5,389 nucleotides of DNA from contig VBLS01000116.1 in the NCBI GenBank assembly GCA_005878635.1, forward strand, positions 523-5,911, written 5' to 3'. How positions within the stretch are numbered: position 1 is the stretch's first letter; each line of letters begins with the position of its first letter. Origin of the DNA: Methanobacteriota archaeon (GTDB lineage: Archaea; Thermoplasmatota; Thermoplasmata; RBG-16-68-12). The notes beneath the pieces are model-generated. The model saw nothing but the letters and a program-made list of their open reading frames with translations. It did not search any database and was not told the origin of the DNA. Below, piece by piece: positions 1 through 4,532 of this stretch. A program made the position numbers and the translations under genes.

Positions 1-194
1 AGCAGATGGACGAGGTCCTCGTTGACGAGTGTACCGACCGCAACGAAGACGGCCGTCCCCGCCACGGAGCCGAAGAACAAAGAGACGTTGCGACGGGCTG
101 TGCCTGGGAGCCGAGCGCGCGTGAACCGGGCCAAGTCTCGCGGACCAAACCGTCTCGGAGGCGTTGCCCGTGACGGCGCCGGACCGCTTTCCAT
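1..194 (-). CDS. N-terminal fragment of an unidentified, probably membrane-anchored protein (runs off the left edge)
   Basis: Reading the minus strand from the ATG at 194-192 gives 64 codons without a stop up to the window edge, so the 3' end of the gene lies outside. The first ~35 residues are rich in Arg and Pro (MESGPAPSR..., many CGN codons). A hydrophobic stretch follows (NVSLFFGSVAGTAVFVAVG, about residues 36-54), which looks like a first transmembrane helix after a basic cytoplasmic tail, then LVNEDLVHL. A positively charged tail before a first helix is common in multi-pass membrane proteins, and flippase-like transporters were considered, but too little is present to name a family. 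No Shine-Dalgarno sequence precedes the ATG, and no good TATA-like element was seen. The gene is divergent from the membrane-protein gene at 284, with 89 bp between the start codons. The start is the most upstream ATG in this frame near the divergent spacer; a later non-ATG start is possible. Confidence 0.55.
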   Translation of the reverse strand, partial: MESGPAPSRATPPRRFGPRDLARFTRARLPGTARRNVSLFFGSVAGTAVFVAVGTLVNEDLVHL

Positions 195-283
195 GGATGA
201 TTCGCTCAGGTGCAGTACAGAAGACCTTTTCCAGGGATGAACGTTGCTCTAGACAAAGACTGCCATTCCCGAGAGGTTTCGGC
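195..283. promoter_or_regulatory. divergent intergenic region between the left-edge gene and the 134-aa membrane protein
   Basis: These 89 bases separate two divergent start codons and so must hold promoters for both genes unless one is transcribed from further away. The GAGAGG ribosome-binding site of the plus-strand gene is at 271-276. It lies inside a weak hairpin, CCGA (269-272) and TCGG (279-282), with the AGG part of the site in the loop. I see no convincing TATA box or bacterial -10/-35 pair on either strand. Confidence 0.35.
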
Positions 284-688
284 ATGAATTGGTTCGACCG
301 ATTTGGGACGAGACACCCGGTTCTCTTCCACATTTTGATTTTCCTGGTCGGGCTTTTTCTTACGGGGCTGGTAATCGATTTCGCGGTCAGTCTTTCCGCA
401 CGCGATTACGGGATTCTTGGAGCGGTTGTCTTCGCCGTACTCATTCTGGGGCTCGCCGAGGTTTACTGGCACAATCGCAGCACGGGAAAGATTCCGTACT
501 CCCGTGCCGGCACGATGGTGCTCCTTTTCGCGCCTCTCGTTTACATGGCGGCGCTCTTACTGTTGTTCCCGCTCATCATGGCGCCAAACGTCACCCAGGG
601 CGAGCGAGACATCATCATCGCCGGCTTCTTCGGCCTGTGCGTCGCCGCCGTGCCGCTGGCCGTCATCCGCCAGCGCGAGCGGTTGTGA
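284..688 (+). CDS. small four-helix integral membrane protein of unknown function
   Basis: This 134-residue protein is almost entirely hydrophobic. Likely transmembrane segments are at about residues 13-35, 43-60, 77-100 and 110-127. Short loops (HNRSTGKIPYSR and NVTQGERD) separate helices 2/3 and 3/4, and the tail is basic (RQRERL). The even helix count puts both ends on one side of the membrane, and the basic N- and C-termini suggest the cytoplasm. The reading frame stays open upstream to an ATG at 164, but I chose ATG 284. It has a Shine-Dalgarno sequence GAGAGG at 271-276 with 7 nt spacing, and the hydrophobic protein begins directly after it, whereas the upstream extension looks like non-coding sequence. 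I do not recognise the family and see no catalytic or metal-binding motif. The divergent neighbour at 1-194 also appears to encode a membrane protein, but nothing shows a shared role. Confidence 0.75.
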   Translation: MNWFDRFGTRHPVLFHILIFLVGLFLTGLVIDFAVSLSARDYGILGAVVFAVLILGLAEVYWHNRSTGKIPYSRAGTMVLLFAPLVYMAALLLLFPLIMAPNVTQGERDIIIAGFFGLCVAAVPLAVIRQRERL

Positions 689-695
689 CGATTCC

Positions 696-709
696 GAGGA
701 ACTGTCCTC
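696..709 (+). terminator. weak hairpin just after the 134-aa membrane protein gene
   Basis: GAGGA (696-700) and TCCTC (705-709) can form a 5-bp stem with the 4-nt loop ACTG, beginning 7 nt after the TGA stop at 686-688. No T-run follows, so intrinsic termination is only a possibility. The rest of 689-811, between this gene and the convergent zinc-ribbon gene, holds no gene or site that I can support. Confidence 0.2.
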
Positions 710-811
710 TCGTGCCAAAATCAGGTGATTGCGGCACGATTGACTGCGCGTCACCTCCCCGATGCTGTGATCGTCGACAAGAACGATGCCGCGCGAGCGA
801 TTGAGCGATCT

Positions 812-1309
812 CTAAGGGAAGAGGTGTCCACAATACGGACACTTCTTGATCTGAATCCTACCCGGCAAGCGTCCGCCGCAGGCTGGGCAGGCTTGCCATG
901 GCCGAGACGCGCTCCAGGAGGCGACGACAATGATGAACCCCACCGCAAATCCTGAGAGGATAACGGGGACCGCGTCCTCGCGAAATCCTGGAGGGGTTCC
1001 TCGCCAGTCGTACGACAAAAGGGTCGAAAGCGCGACGATTCCCAAAAGGACAAGGACGACCGCCCGGCGCGTTCCCTTTTCGCTCACCCGCGGATGTGGA
1101 GGACGTGGGGGCCAGCGTCGAAGGACCGCGAAAGCGGTCGAGGCCATGCCTATGCCGACGATGACGACGAGATCGAGTGGAGCTCGGAGGAAGAGCAAGA
1201 AGCCGAGAATGGTCGAGCAGCCGACTAAGAAGGACGCGCCGAACACCCGCTTCGATCGGCGTAGCGTCGATTGCTGCAGTCTCGCCCCCTCTAGATCTGC
1301 TTGCACCAT
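812..1309 (-). CDS. four-helix membrane protein with a C-terminal CxxC-CxxC zinc ribbon
   Basis: The 165-residue protein has likely membrane helices at about residues 22-41, 45-64, 82-98 and 115-132. A compact C-terminal zinc ribbon follows, with C141-P-A-C144 and C157-P-Y-C160 twelve residues apart, ending GHLFP. Two CPxC knuckles at this distance are the usual signature of a treble-clef/rubredoxin-like knuckle pair, so bound zinc is a safe inference from the fold class. The partner or function is not known. The linker between helices 2 and 3 is Pro/Arg rich (RRWPPRPPHPR). Small membrane proteins with a terminal zinc ribbon are frequent in archaea, which hints at the source organism but does not prove it. 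The start is the ATG at 1309-1307. It has no Shine-Dalgarno sequence and lies about 24 nt from a TATA-like GGATATGC on the minus strand (1336-1329), consistent with a leaderless message. The gene is downstream of marR on the same strand but 117 nt away. Confidence 0.75.
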   Translation of the reverse strand: MVQADLEGARLQQSTLRRSKRVFGASFLVGCSTILGFLLFLRAPLDLVVIVGIGMASTAFAVLRRWPPRPPHPRVSEKGTRRAVVLVLLGIVALSTLLSYDWRGTPPGFREDAVPVILSGFAVGFIIVVASWSASRPWQACPACGGRLPGRIQIKKCPYCGHLFP

Positions 1310-1426
1310 TGATGAGAGATATCTATGAGCATATCCTTCAGTTTAGCTTTAAGAATCCATCCTCCTCGGTTCCAAGCAGATGCAGGCCGAAACCGGGGTT
1401 TCACAGGTATAGAGCGAATCTGGCTC
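1310..1426 (-). promoter_or_regulatory. spacer between marR and the zinc-ribbon gene, with a possible leaderless promoter
   Basis: On the minus strand a TATA-like GGATATGC (1336-1329) is centred about 24 nt upstream of the ATG of the zinc-ribbon gene, and no ribosome-binding site precedes that ATG. This fits a promoter giving a leaderless transcript, so the gene need not depend on marR transcription. An ATG preceded by GAGGAGG in this spacer is followed in frame by a stop after two codons, so it is not a gene. Confidence 0.35.
1389..1402 (-). terminator. possible hairpin downstream of marR
   Basis: GAAACC (1389-1394) and GGTTTC (1397-1402) are a perfect inverted repeat separated by two bases, which would fold as a 5-bp stem with a 4-nt loop. 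It starts 24 nt after the marR stop. It is AT-containing but has no T-run behind it on the minus strand, so it is a weak terminator candidate. Confidence 0.25.
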
Positions 1427-1927
1427 TCACCCAAACGTGCAATCGACGGTGACCTTGTCCATGACGCTCTTGAGAGCAGCCAGCTCTCTTTGACTGAGCC
1501 GCGCGACAAAGAGATCGGAGACCGCGCGCAGGTGGACCGGCGTCGCATCGGTAAAGCGGGCCACGCCCGCATTGGTCAACATGACCACGACACCCCGTCC
1601 GTCTGCATCGGTATCGGCTCGACGAACCAGGCCTTCGTCAACCAGCCGCGCGACGCGGCGAGTCATGCCCGACCGCGAGATGAGCGCCCGGGCCGCGAGG
1701 TCGGTCATGCGCAGCTCGCCGCCCGCGAGGGCCAGCTGTGCGAGCACATCGAAATCGGCCAAGGCCAATCCGGTCTTCTTTTCGAGATCCGTATCGAGTT
1801 GGCGCATGAGCGTGGCGTGCGCCCGCAGGAGTGAGCGCCACGCTTCCAATCCGCGACGGCCCGGCAGCTCCTTCGCCGTGAGCCGATCGAAGACGGCCTT
1901 GACGTCCGGCTTGGATCTTACTTGCAT
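1427..1927 (-). CDS. MarR-family winged-helix transcriptional regulator
   Basis: The 166-residue protein has the length and layout of MarR proteins: an N-terminal dimerisation helix (about 28-50), the winged helix-turn-helix, and a long C-terminal helix (about 145-160). The HTH reads LRMTDLAARALISRSGMTRR (72-91), with recognition helix about 83-98. The wing follows as DADGRGVVVMLT (107-118), matching the family's D-x-R-...-LT pattern. MarR proteins bind as dimers to palindromes, usually repress an adjacent divergent operon and themselves, and release DNA when they bind a small phenolic or other ligand. No redox-type N-terminal Cys is present; the only Cys is near the C-terminus (DCTFG). The ATG at 1927 is preferred over one 16 codons upstream because it has AAGG with 6 nt spacing and the upstream extension runs through the regulatory spacer. 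The gene is divergent from the LUD/Gal80-like pair, its likely target. Confidence 0.9.
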   Translation of the reverse strand: MQVRSKPDVKAVFDRLTAKELPGRRGLEAWRSLLRAHATLMRQLDTDLEKKTGLALADFDVLAQLALAGGELRMTDLAARALISRSGMTRRVARLVDEGLVRRADTDADGRGVVVMLTNAGVARFTDATPVHLRAVSDLFVARLSQRELAALKSVMDKVTVDCTFG

Positions 1928-1932
1928 CCGCA

Positions 1933-1961
1933 ACCTTATACACCACTCAAGGATATAAGGT
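1933..1961. repeat. 8-bp inverted repeat ACCTTATA / TATAAGGT in the divergent promoter
   Basis: ACCTTATA (1933-1940) and TATAAGGT (1954-1961) are perfect reverse complements separated by 13 bp. The right arm overlaps the TATA-like elements used in both directions. The left arm contains, on the minus strand, the AAGG that acts as the marR ribosome-binding site. It may be an operator for the MarR dimer or simply two mirrored promoter-like elements. Confidence 0.5.
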
Positions 1962-1977
1962 ACTTGCACTTGCAAGT
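1962..1977. promoter_or_regulatory. candidate MarR operator: ACTTGC direct repeat ending in palindrome ACTTGCAAGT
   Basis: ACTTGC occurs at 1962-1967 and again at 1968-1973, and the second copy is the left half of the perfect 10-bp palindrome ACTTGCAAGT (1968-1977). A related ACTTGC is at 1920-1925, where TTGC-N4-GCAA (1922-1933) covers the marR start codon. Short palindromes of this kind next to a divergent marR gene are typical MarR operators. Binding here would sit just downstream of the TATA-like element of the LUD operon and could block its transcription. Confidence 0.5.
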
Positions 1978-2008
1978 TATTCCATCAGAACAACGGGGAA
2001 GGGAGCGA

Positions 2009-2659
2009 ATGACCACCGAACTGTACACGGGCCTGGATCGGTCGATCAGACGTCGGTTCGGGACTCTGGCGGACGACGCCCGCGTGAGGCGCACCTTGGC
2101 CGCCCTCGAAGCAAACGGAATTAGCGTCCTCCGGGCGGCGGACGTCGCAGAAGCCAAACGGATCGTGCTGGGTCTCATCCCCGATGGATCCCAGGTGCAT
2201 CACGGCGGCTCGCAGTCGCTCGAGAAGTCGGGCCTCGCCGAGGAGATCGAGAAATCCGGCCGCTACGAGCCGCTCCGGCCGCGAATCCGGAACATGGATC
2301 GCGAGACGCAGGCCGACGAGATCCGCCGCCTCACCTCCGCGCCCGATGTCATGCTCGGCAGCGTGCATGCGGTTACTGAGGGTGGATCGCTGCTCACGGC
2401 CTCGTTCAGTGGCAGCCAGCTCGGCCCCTACGTGTCCGGTGCGGGGCGGCTGATCCTCGTCGTGGGGACGCAGAAGATCGTGTCCGACCTCGAGGAGGGT
2501 CTCCGCCGCATCAACGAGTACGTGTTCCCGCTCGAGGATGCCCGCGCCCAGGCGGCGTACGGCGTGCACAGCGGCGTGAACAAGGTCCTCATCATCAACC
2601 GCGAGCTCGTGTCCGGCCGCATCACCGTCGTCTTCGTTGACGAAGTCCTAGGCTTCTAG
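2009..2659 (+). CDS. stand-alone LUD-domain protein (LutC/YkgG-like fold)
   Basis: The 216-residue protein is a single LUD domain (lactate utilisation domain, family of LutC and of part of LutB). Recognisable stretches are a Gly/Ser motif HHGGSQSL (64-71), then GSVHAVTEGGSLLTAS (117-132), the loop GSQLGPYVSGAGRLILVVG (135-153) and TQKIVSDLEEGLRRI (154-168), with a C-terminal GVNKVLIINRE and VVFVDEVLGF. LutABC proteins act in oxidation of L-lactate to pyruvate with Fe-S subunits. Here no lutA or lutB is near and the protein has no Cys motif for Fe-S, so lactate oxidation should not be assumed; single-domain LUD proteins are mostly uncharacterised. ATG 2009 is chosen because GGGAG (1999-2003) precedes it by 5 nt; the frame is open further upstream, but that part crosses the promoter region. 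It is the first gene of an apparent operon with the Gal80-like gene, 24 nt downstream, and is divergent from marR. Confidence 0.85.
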   Translation: MTTELYTGLDRSIRRRFGTLADDARVRRTLAALEANGISVLRAADVAEAKRIVLGLIPDGSQVHHGGSQSLEKSGLAEEIEKSGRYEPLRPRIRNMDRETQADEIRRLTSAPDVMLGSVHAVTEGGSLLTASFSGSQLGPYVSGAGRLILVVGTQKIVSDLEEGLRRINEYVFPLEDARAQAAYGVHSGVNKVLIINRELVSGRITVVFVDEVLGF

Positions 2660-2670
2660 CGCAAGCAGAT

Positions 2671-2675
2671 GGAGG
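2671..2675 (+). promoter_or_regulatory. Shine-Dalgarno GGAGG deciding a TTG start
   Basis: GGAGG lies 8 nt before TTG 2684. The in-frame ATG at 2669 overlaps this GGAGG and has only a poor purine tract before it, so translation from the TTG is the better reading. It would give a protein starting MATQIGSRLGVGIIG rather than one with five extra residues. Confidence 0.6.
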
Positions 2676-2683
2676 AATGCACC

Positions 2684-3799
2684 TTGGCCACGCAAATCGG
2701 ATCGAGGCTCGGTGTCGGCATCATCGGGGTCAGCCCCGTCCGAGGCTGGGCCGCCACCGCCCACATCCCCGCGCTGCGCGCGCTGCCAAACTACGAGATC
2801 CGAGCACTCAGCGGGCACAGCGCGGAATCCACGCGCGCGGCAGGCGAACTTTTCGGGGTCCGGGCGGCGTTCTCGGACCCTGAGCAGCTGGTGAGCCAAC
2901 CCGAGATCGATGTGGTCGCGGTTACCGTCAAGGTCCCGCACCATCGAGAGCTCGTCTCTGCCGCGCTGGCCGCCGGCAAGGCCGTCTACTGCGAGTGGCC
3001 TCTCGGCCGCAACGTCGACGAGGCGCGAGGGATGGCCGCCCTCGCCGCCAAGCGGGGGGTGCGCACGGTCGTCGGGTTGCAGGCCCGCCAGGCGCCGGCG
3101 ATCGAGTTCGTTCAAGAGTTGCTCCGCGACGGTTACGTCGGCGAGGTGTTGTCAACGACCATGGTCGGGCTGTCGATTCCGGGCGACGTCGTCGGCCAGC
3201 CCAACGCGTACATGCTCGACAAGACAAACGGGGCCAACCTGCTCACGATCGCCGTCGGCCACAGCTTGGACCTCCTCACCTACGTACTCGGCGAGTTCAC
3301 CGACCTGTCGGCCGTCTCGAATCTCCGCAGGCCGCTCATCACCATCGGAGAGACCGGGGAGCGGATCGTGAAAACGGCGGCCGACCAGATTGCGGTGATC
3401 GGCACCCTGACGTCCGGGGCGACCGCCAGCGTCCATGTCCGGGAGGCCGTCGCCGGCGGAACCGGGTTCCTGTGGGAAATCAACGGAACCGACGGAACAC
3501 TCCGGATTACCGCGGACGCCGCATACCCCGAAATCGTTCCCTTGACCGTCGCGGGAGCGCATGGGCGAAGCGAGCTCTCCGAGCTTGCGGTCCCGGCGGC
3601 GCTGACGCAGAAATGGCCCGCGCTCGCCGGCCTGGAAGGAGCGCCCGCCTACAACGTCGGACGTGCCTACGCCGCGTTCGCGGCAGACATCGAGAACGGG
3701 ACGCACACCGTTCCGGACTTCGCTGACGCCGCCCGGCGCCACGAGGTTCTCGCGGCGATCGAGAGGTCCGCGGCATCGGGGGAACGCGTGAAGGTGTAG
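2684..3799 (+). CDS. Gal80-like protein of the Gfo/Idh/MocA oxidoreductase fold
   Basis: The 371-residue protein has an N-terminal Rossmann fold (about 8-120) and a C-terminal alpha/beta domain, the normal size for the Gfo/Idh/MocA family. The dinucleotide loop reads GVGIIGVSPVRGWAATAHIPAL (split: GVGIIG at 10-15, then GW at 21-22) rather than the usual GxGxxG-x-H spacing. The family's EKP motif, whose Lys is catalytic, is EWP here (104-106). The second motif is LLTIAVGHSLD (His193, Asp196), lacking the usual Asp four residues before the His. These departures, plus GVRTVVGLQARQAP and DGYVGEV, match what I remember of yeast Gal80 (GWA...TH.PAI, EWAL, GVQTIISLQGRKSP, GYIGDI, FGHTIDILQY). Gal80 binds NAD(P) but acts as a regulator, not an enzyme. 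Function here is open: a non-catalytic sensor or a divergent sugar-type dehydrogenase. It is translated from TTG 2684, 24 nt after the LUD gene, in the same operon. No signal peptide or membrane segment is seen. Confidence 0.85.
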   Translation: MATQIGSRLGVGIIGVSPVRGWAATAHIPALRALPNYEIRALSGHSAESTRAAGELFGVRAAFSDPEQLVSQPEIDVVAVTVKVPHHRELVSAALAAGKAVYCEWPLGRNVDEARGMAALAAKRGVRTVVGLQARQAPAIEFVQELLRDGYVGEVLSTTMVGLSIPGDVVGQPNAYMLDKTNGANLLTIAVGHSLDLLTYVLGEFTDLSAVSNLRRPLITIGETGERIVKTAADQIAVIGTLTSGATASVHVREAVAGGTGFLWEINGTDGTLRITADAAYPEIVPLTVAGAHGRSELSELAVPAALTQKWPALAGLEGAPAYNVGRAYAAFAADIENGTHTVPDFADAARRHEVLAAIERSAASGERVKV

Positions 3800-3840
3800 C
3801 GAGTGCGCGGAGCCAGGTAGCAGGGCCCGTCGTCACAAGG

Positions 3841-3864
3841 TGCCGCCGTTCCACACCGGCGCCA
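3841..3864 (+). terminator. possible hairpin after the Gal80-like gene
   Basis: TGCCGCCG (3841-3848) and CGGCGCCA (3857-3864) pair over 8 positions with one mismatch around an 8-nt loop, 42 nt after the stop codon. It is GC-rich with no T-run, so its role as a terminator is uncertain. Confidence 0.25.
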
Positions 3865-3924
3865 ATTCCACGGTCGGGAGACGGGTGACCTCATGGTCCC
3901 GGAAACCCTAGGGGGAAGCGCCAC

Positions 3925-3940
3925 GGACCGACAACGGTCC
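3925..3940. terminator. possible hairpin between the convergent Gal80-like and DUF1801 genes
   Basis: GGACCG (3925-3930) and CGGTCC (3935-3940) are a perfect 6-bp inverted repeat around the loop ACAA. It ends 18 bp before the stop codon end of the minus-strand DUF1801 gene and is followed on the plus strand by a pyrimidine-rich run. Position suits a shared, two-way transcription end, but there is no T-run on either strand. Confidence 0.3.
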
Positions 3941-3957
3941 TCCGTCCGTCTCAGATC

Positions 3958-4449
3958 TCAGTCCTCACTCACCGCTTTCTTGACGAGCATGCTGATTCTT
4001 GCCTCTTCGGCGGCAGTCAACGCCTTCAGCGCGAAGGCGACCGGCCACATGGCGCCTTCGTCGAGGTTCGCCGCGTCGCTGAAGCCGAGCGTCGCGTACC
4101 TCGTCTTGAACTTCTGCGCGGGTTGGAAGAAGCAGACGACCTCGCCGTCCTTGGCATACGCGGGCATCCCGTACCAGGTTCTCGGCGAGAGGGCTGGTGC
4201 GCTGGTTTTGATGATTGCATGGAGCCGTTTGGCCATCGCGCGATCCGGTTCCTGCATCTCCGCGATCTTCGCGAGCAGAGCGCTTTCCCCATCCGCCTTC
4301 TCCGCGCGCGGGCCGCGCTGTGCGGACGCCTTCATCTCTTGGACGTACTCTTTCATCGCGGCTCGTTCCTCGTCCGTGAATCCCTTGAACTTCTTGCTCG
4401 TCGCGGTGGTGCTCTTGGCGGACTTTTGCGTGTCCTTCTTTGGGCTCAT
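3958..4449 (-). CDS. DUF1801-domain protein (YdhG-like)
   Basis: The 163-residue protein carries the DUF1801 domain at about residues 70-160. Typical family blocks are visible: PALSPRTWYGMPAYAKDGEV (85-104), CFFQPAQKFKTRYATLGF (106-123), NLDEGAMWP (128-136) and a C-terminal helix ISMLVKKAV. The first ~25 residues are a Lys/Ser/Thr-rich, probably disordered tail (SPKKDTQKSAKSTTATSKK). The segment FTDEERAAMKEYVQEMK (24-40) is a helical extension seen in a subset of the family. DUF1801 proteins are cytoplasmic and poorly characterised; some are described as frataxin/iron-chaperone-like, which I would not transfer to this protein. ATG 4449 has a very strong Shine-Dalgarno sequence, GGGAGGAGG (4463-4455, 5 nt spacing), so the open frame upstream to 4566 is not used. 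It lies 83 nt after the DUF4386-like gene on the same strand. Confidence 0.85.
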   Translation of the reverse strand: MSPKKDTQKSAKSTTATSKKFKGFTDEERAAMKEYVQEMKASAQRGPRAEKADGESALLAKIAEMQEPDRAMAKRLHAIIKTSAPALSPRTWYGMPAYAKDGEVVCFFQPAQKFKTRYATLGFSDAANLDEGAMWPVAFALKALTAAEEARISMLVKKAVSED

Positions 4450-4532
4450 GGAAACCTCCTCCCATGGTGACTGATTGGTGTTGACGGAGAGTTTTTCCTC
4501 CCCAAGATCGTGGTTGCCATATTTTAGAACAC
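4450..4532 (-). promoter_or_regulatory. spacer upstream of the DUF1801 gene with TATA-like element and strong ribosome-binding site
   Basis: On the minus strand CTAAAATAT (4527-4519) is the only strongly AT-rich element and sits about 75 nt before the DUF1801 start. It could drive a transcript with a leader of roughly 45-50 nt that ends in GGGAGGAGG. The gene could equally be read through from the DUF4386-like gene. The stretch around 4486-4502 has GGAGAG/CTCC complementarity, too weak to call a terminator. Confidence 0.4.

Larger units (their letters stand above)
1928..2008. promoter_or_regulatory. divergent marR / LUD operon control region
   Basis: This 81-bp spacer is AT-rich in its first half and unusually dense in symmetric elements compared with the rest of the window. 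TATA-like sequence occurs on both strands around 1953-1960: ATATAAGG on plus and TTATAT (1958-1953) on minus. The minus-strand element is centred about 28 nt from the marR ATG, the distance expected for a leaderless archaeal transcript. The plus-strand element is about 52 nt from the LUD start, leaving a leader of about 25 nt that holds a GGGAG Shine-Dalgarno sequence (1999-2003). The symmetric repeats are listed separately. Confidence 0.55.

Noticed and set aside
164..283. Extension of the 134-aa membrane protein to the ATG at 164
   Set aside because: It would overlap the divergent gene's start on the other strand and lacks a ribosome-binding site, while ATG 284 has GAGAGG at 7 nt.
824..842. 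Inverted repeat GTGTCC / GGACAC with a 7-nt loop near the end of the zinc-ribbon gene, resembling a terminator stem
   Set aside because: It lies inside the coding sequence and arises from the codons of the second zinc knuckle (CPYCGH); no T-run follows.
725..955. Plus-strand frame from GTG 725 whose first ~45 residues look protein-like
   Set aside because: Most of it is antisense to the zinc-ribbon gene, whose CxxC pairs and helices are clearly real. The frame has no good Shine-Dalgarno sequence and its C-terminal part is low-complexity Arg/Gly/Pro shadow sequence.
1359..1426. Minus-strand GAGGAGG followed directly by ATG upstream of the zinc-ribbon gene, as a possible leader peptide
   Set aside because: The ATG abuts the purine run with no spacing and the frame stops after two codons.
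3893..4474. Long plus-strand frame of 193 codons opposite the DUF1801 gene
   Set aside because: The minus strand carries recognisable DUF1801 motifs and a strong ribosome-binding site; the plus-strand frame is the antisense shadow.
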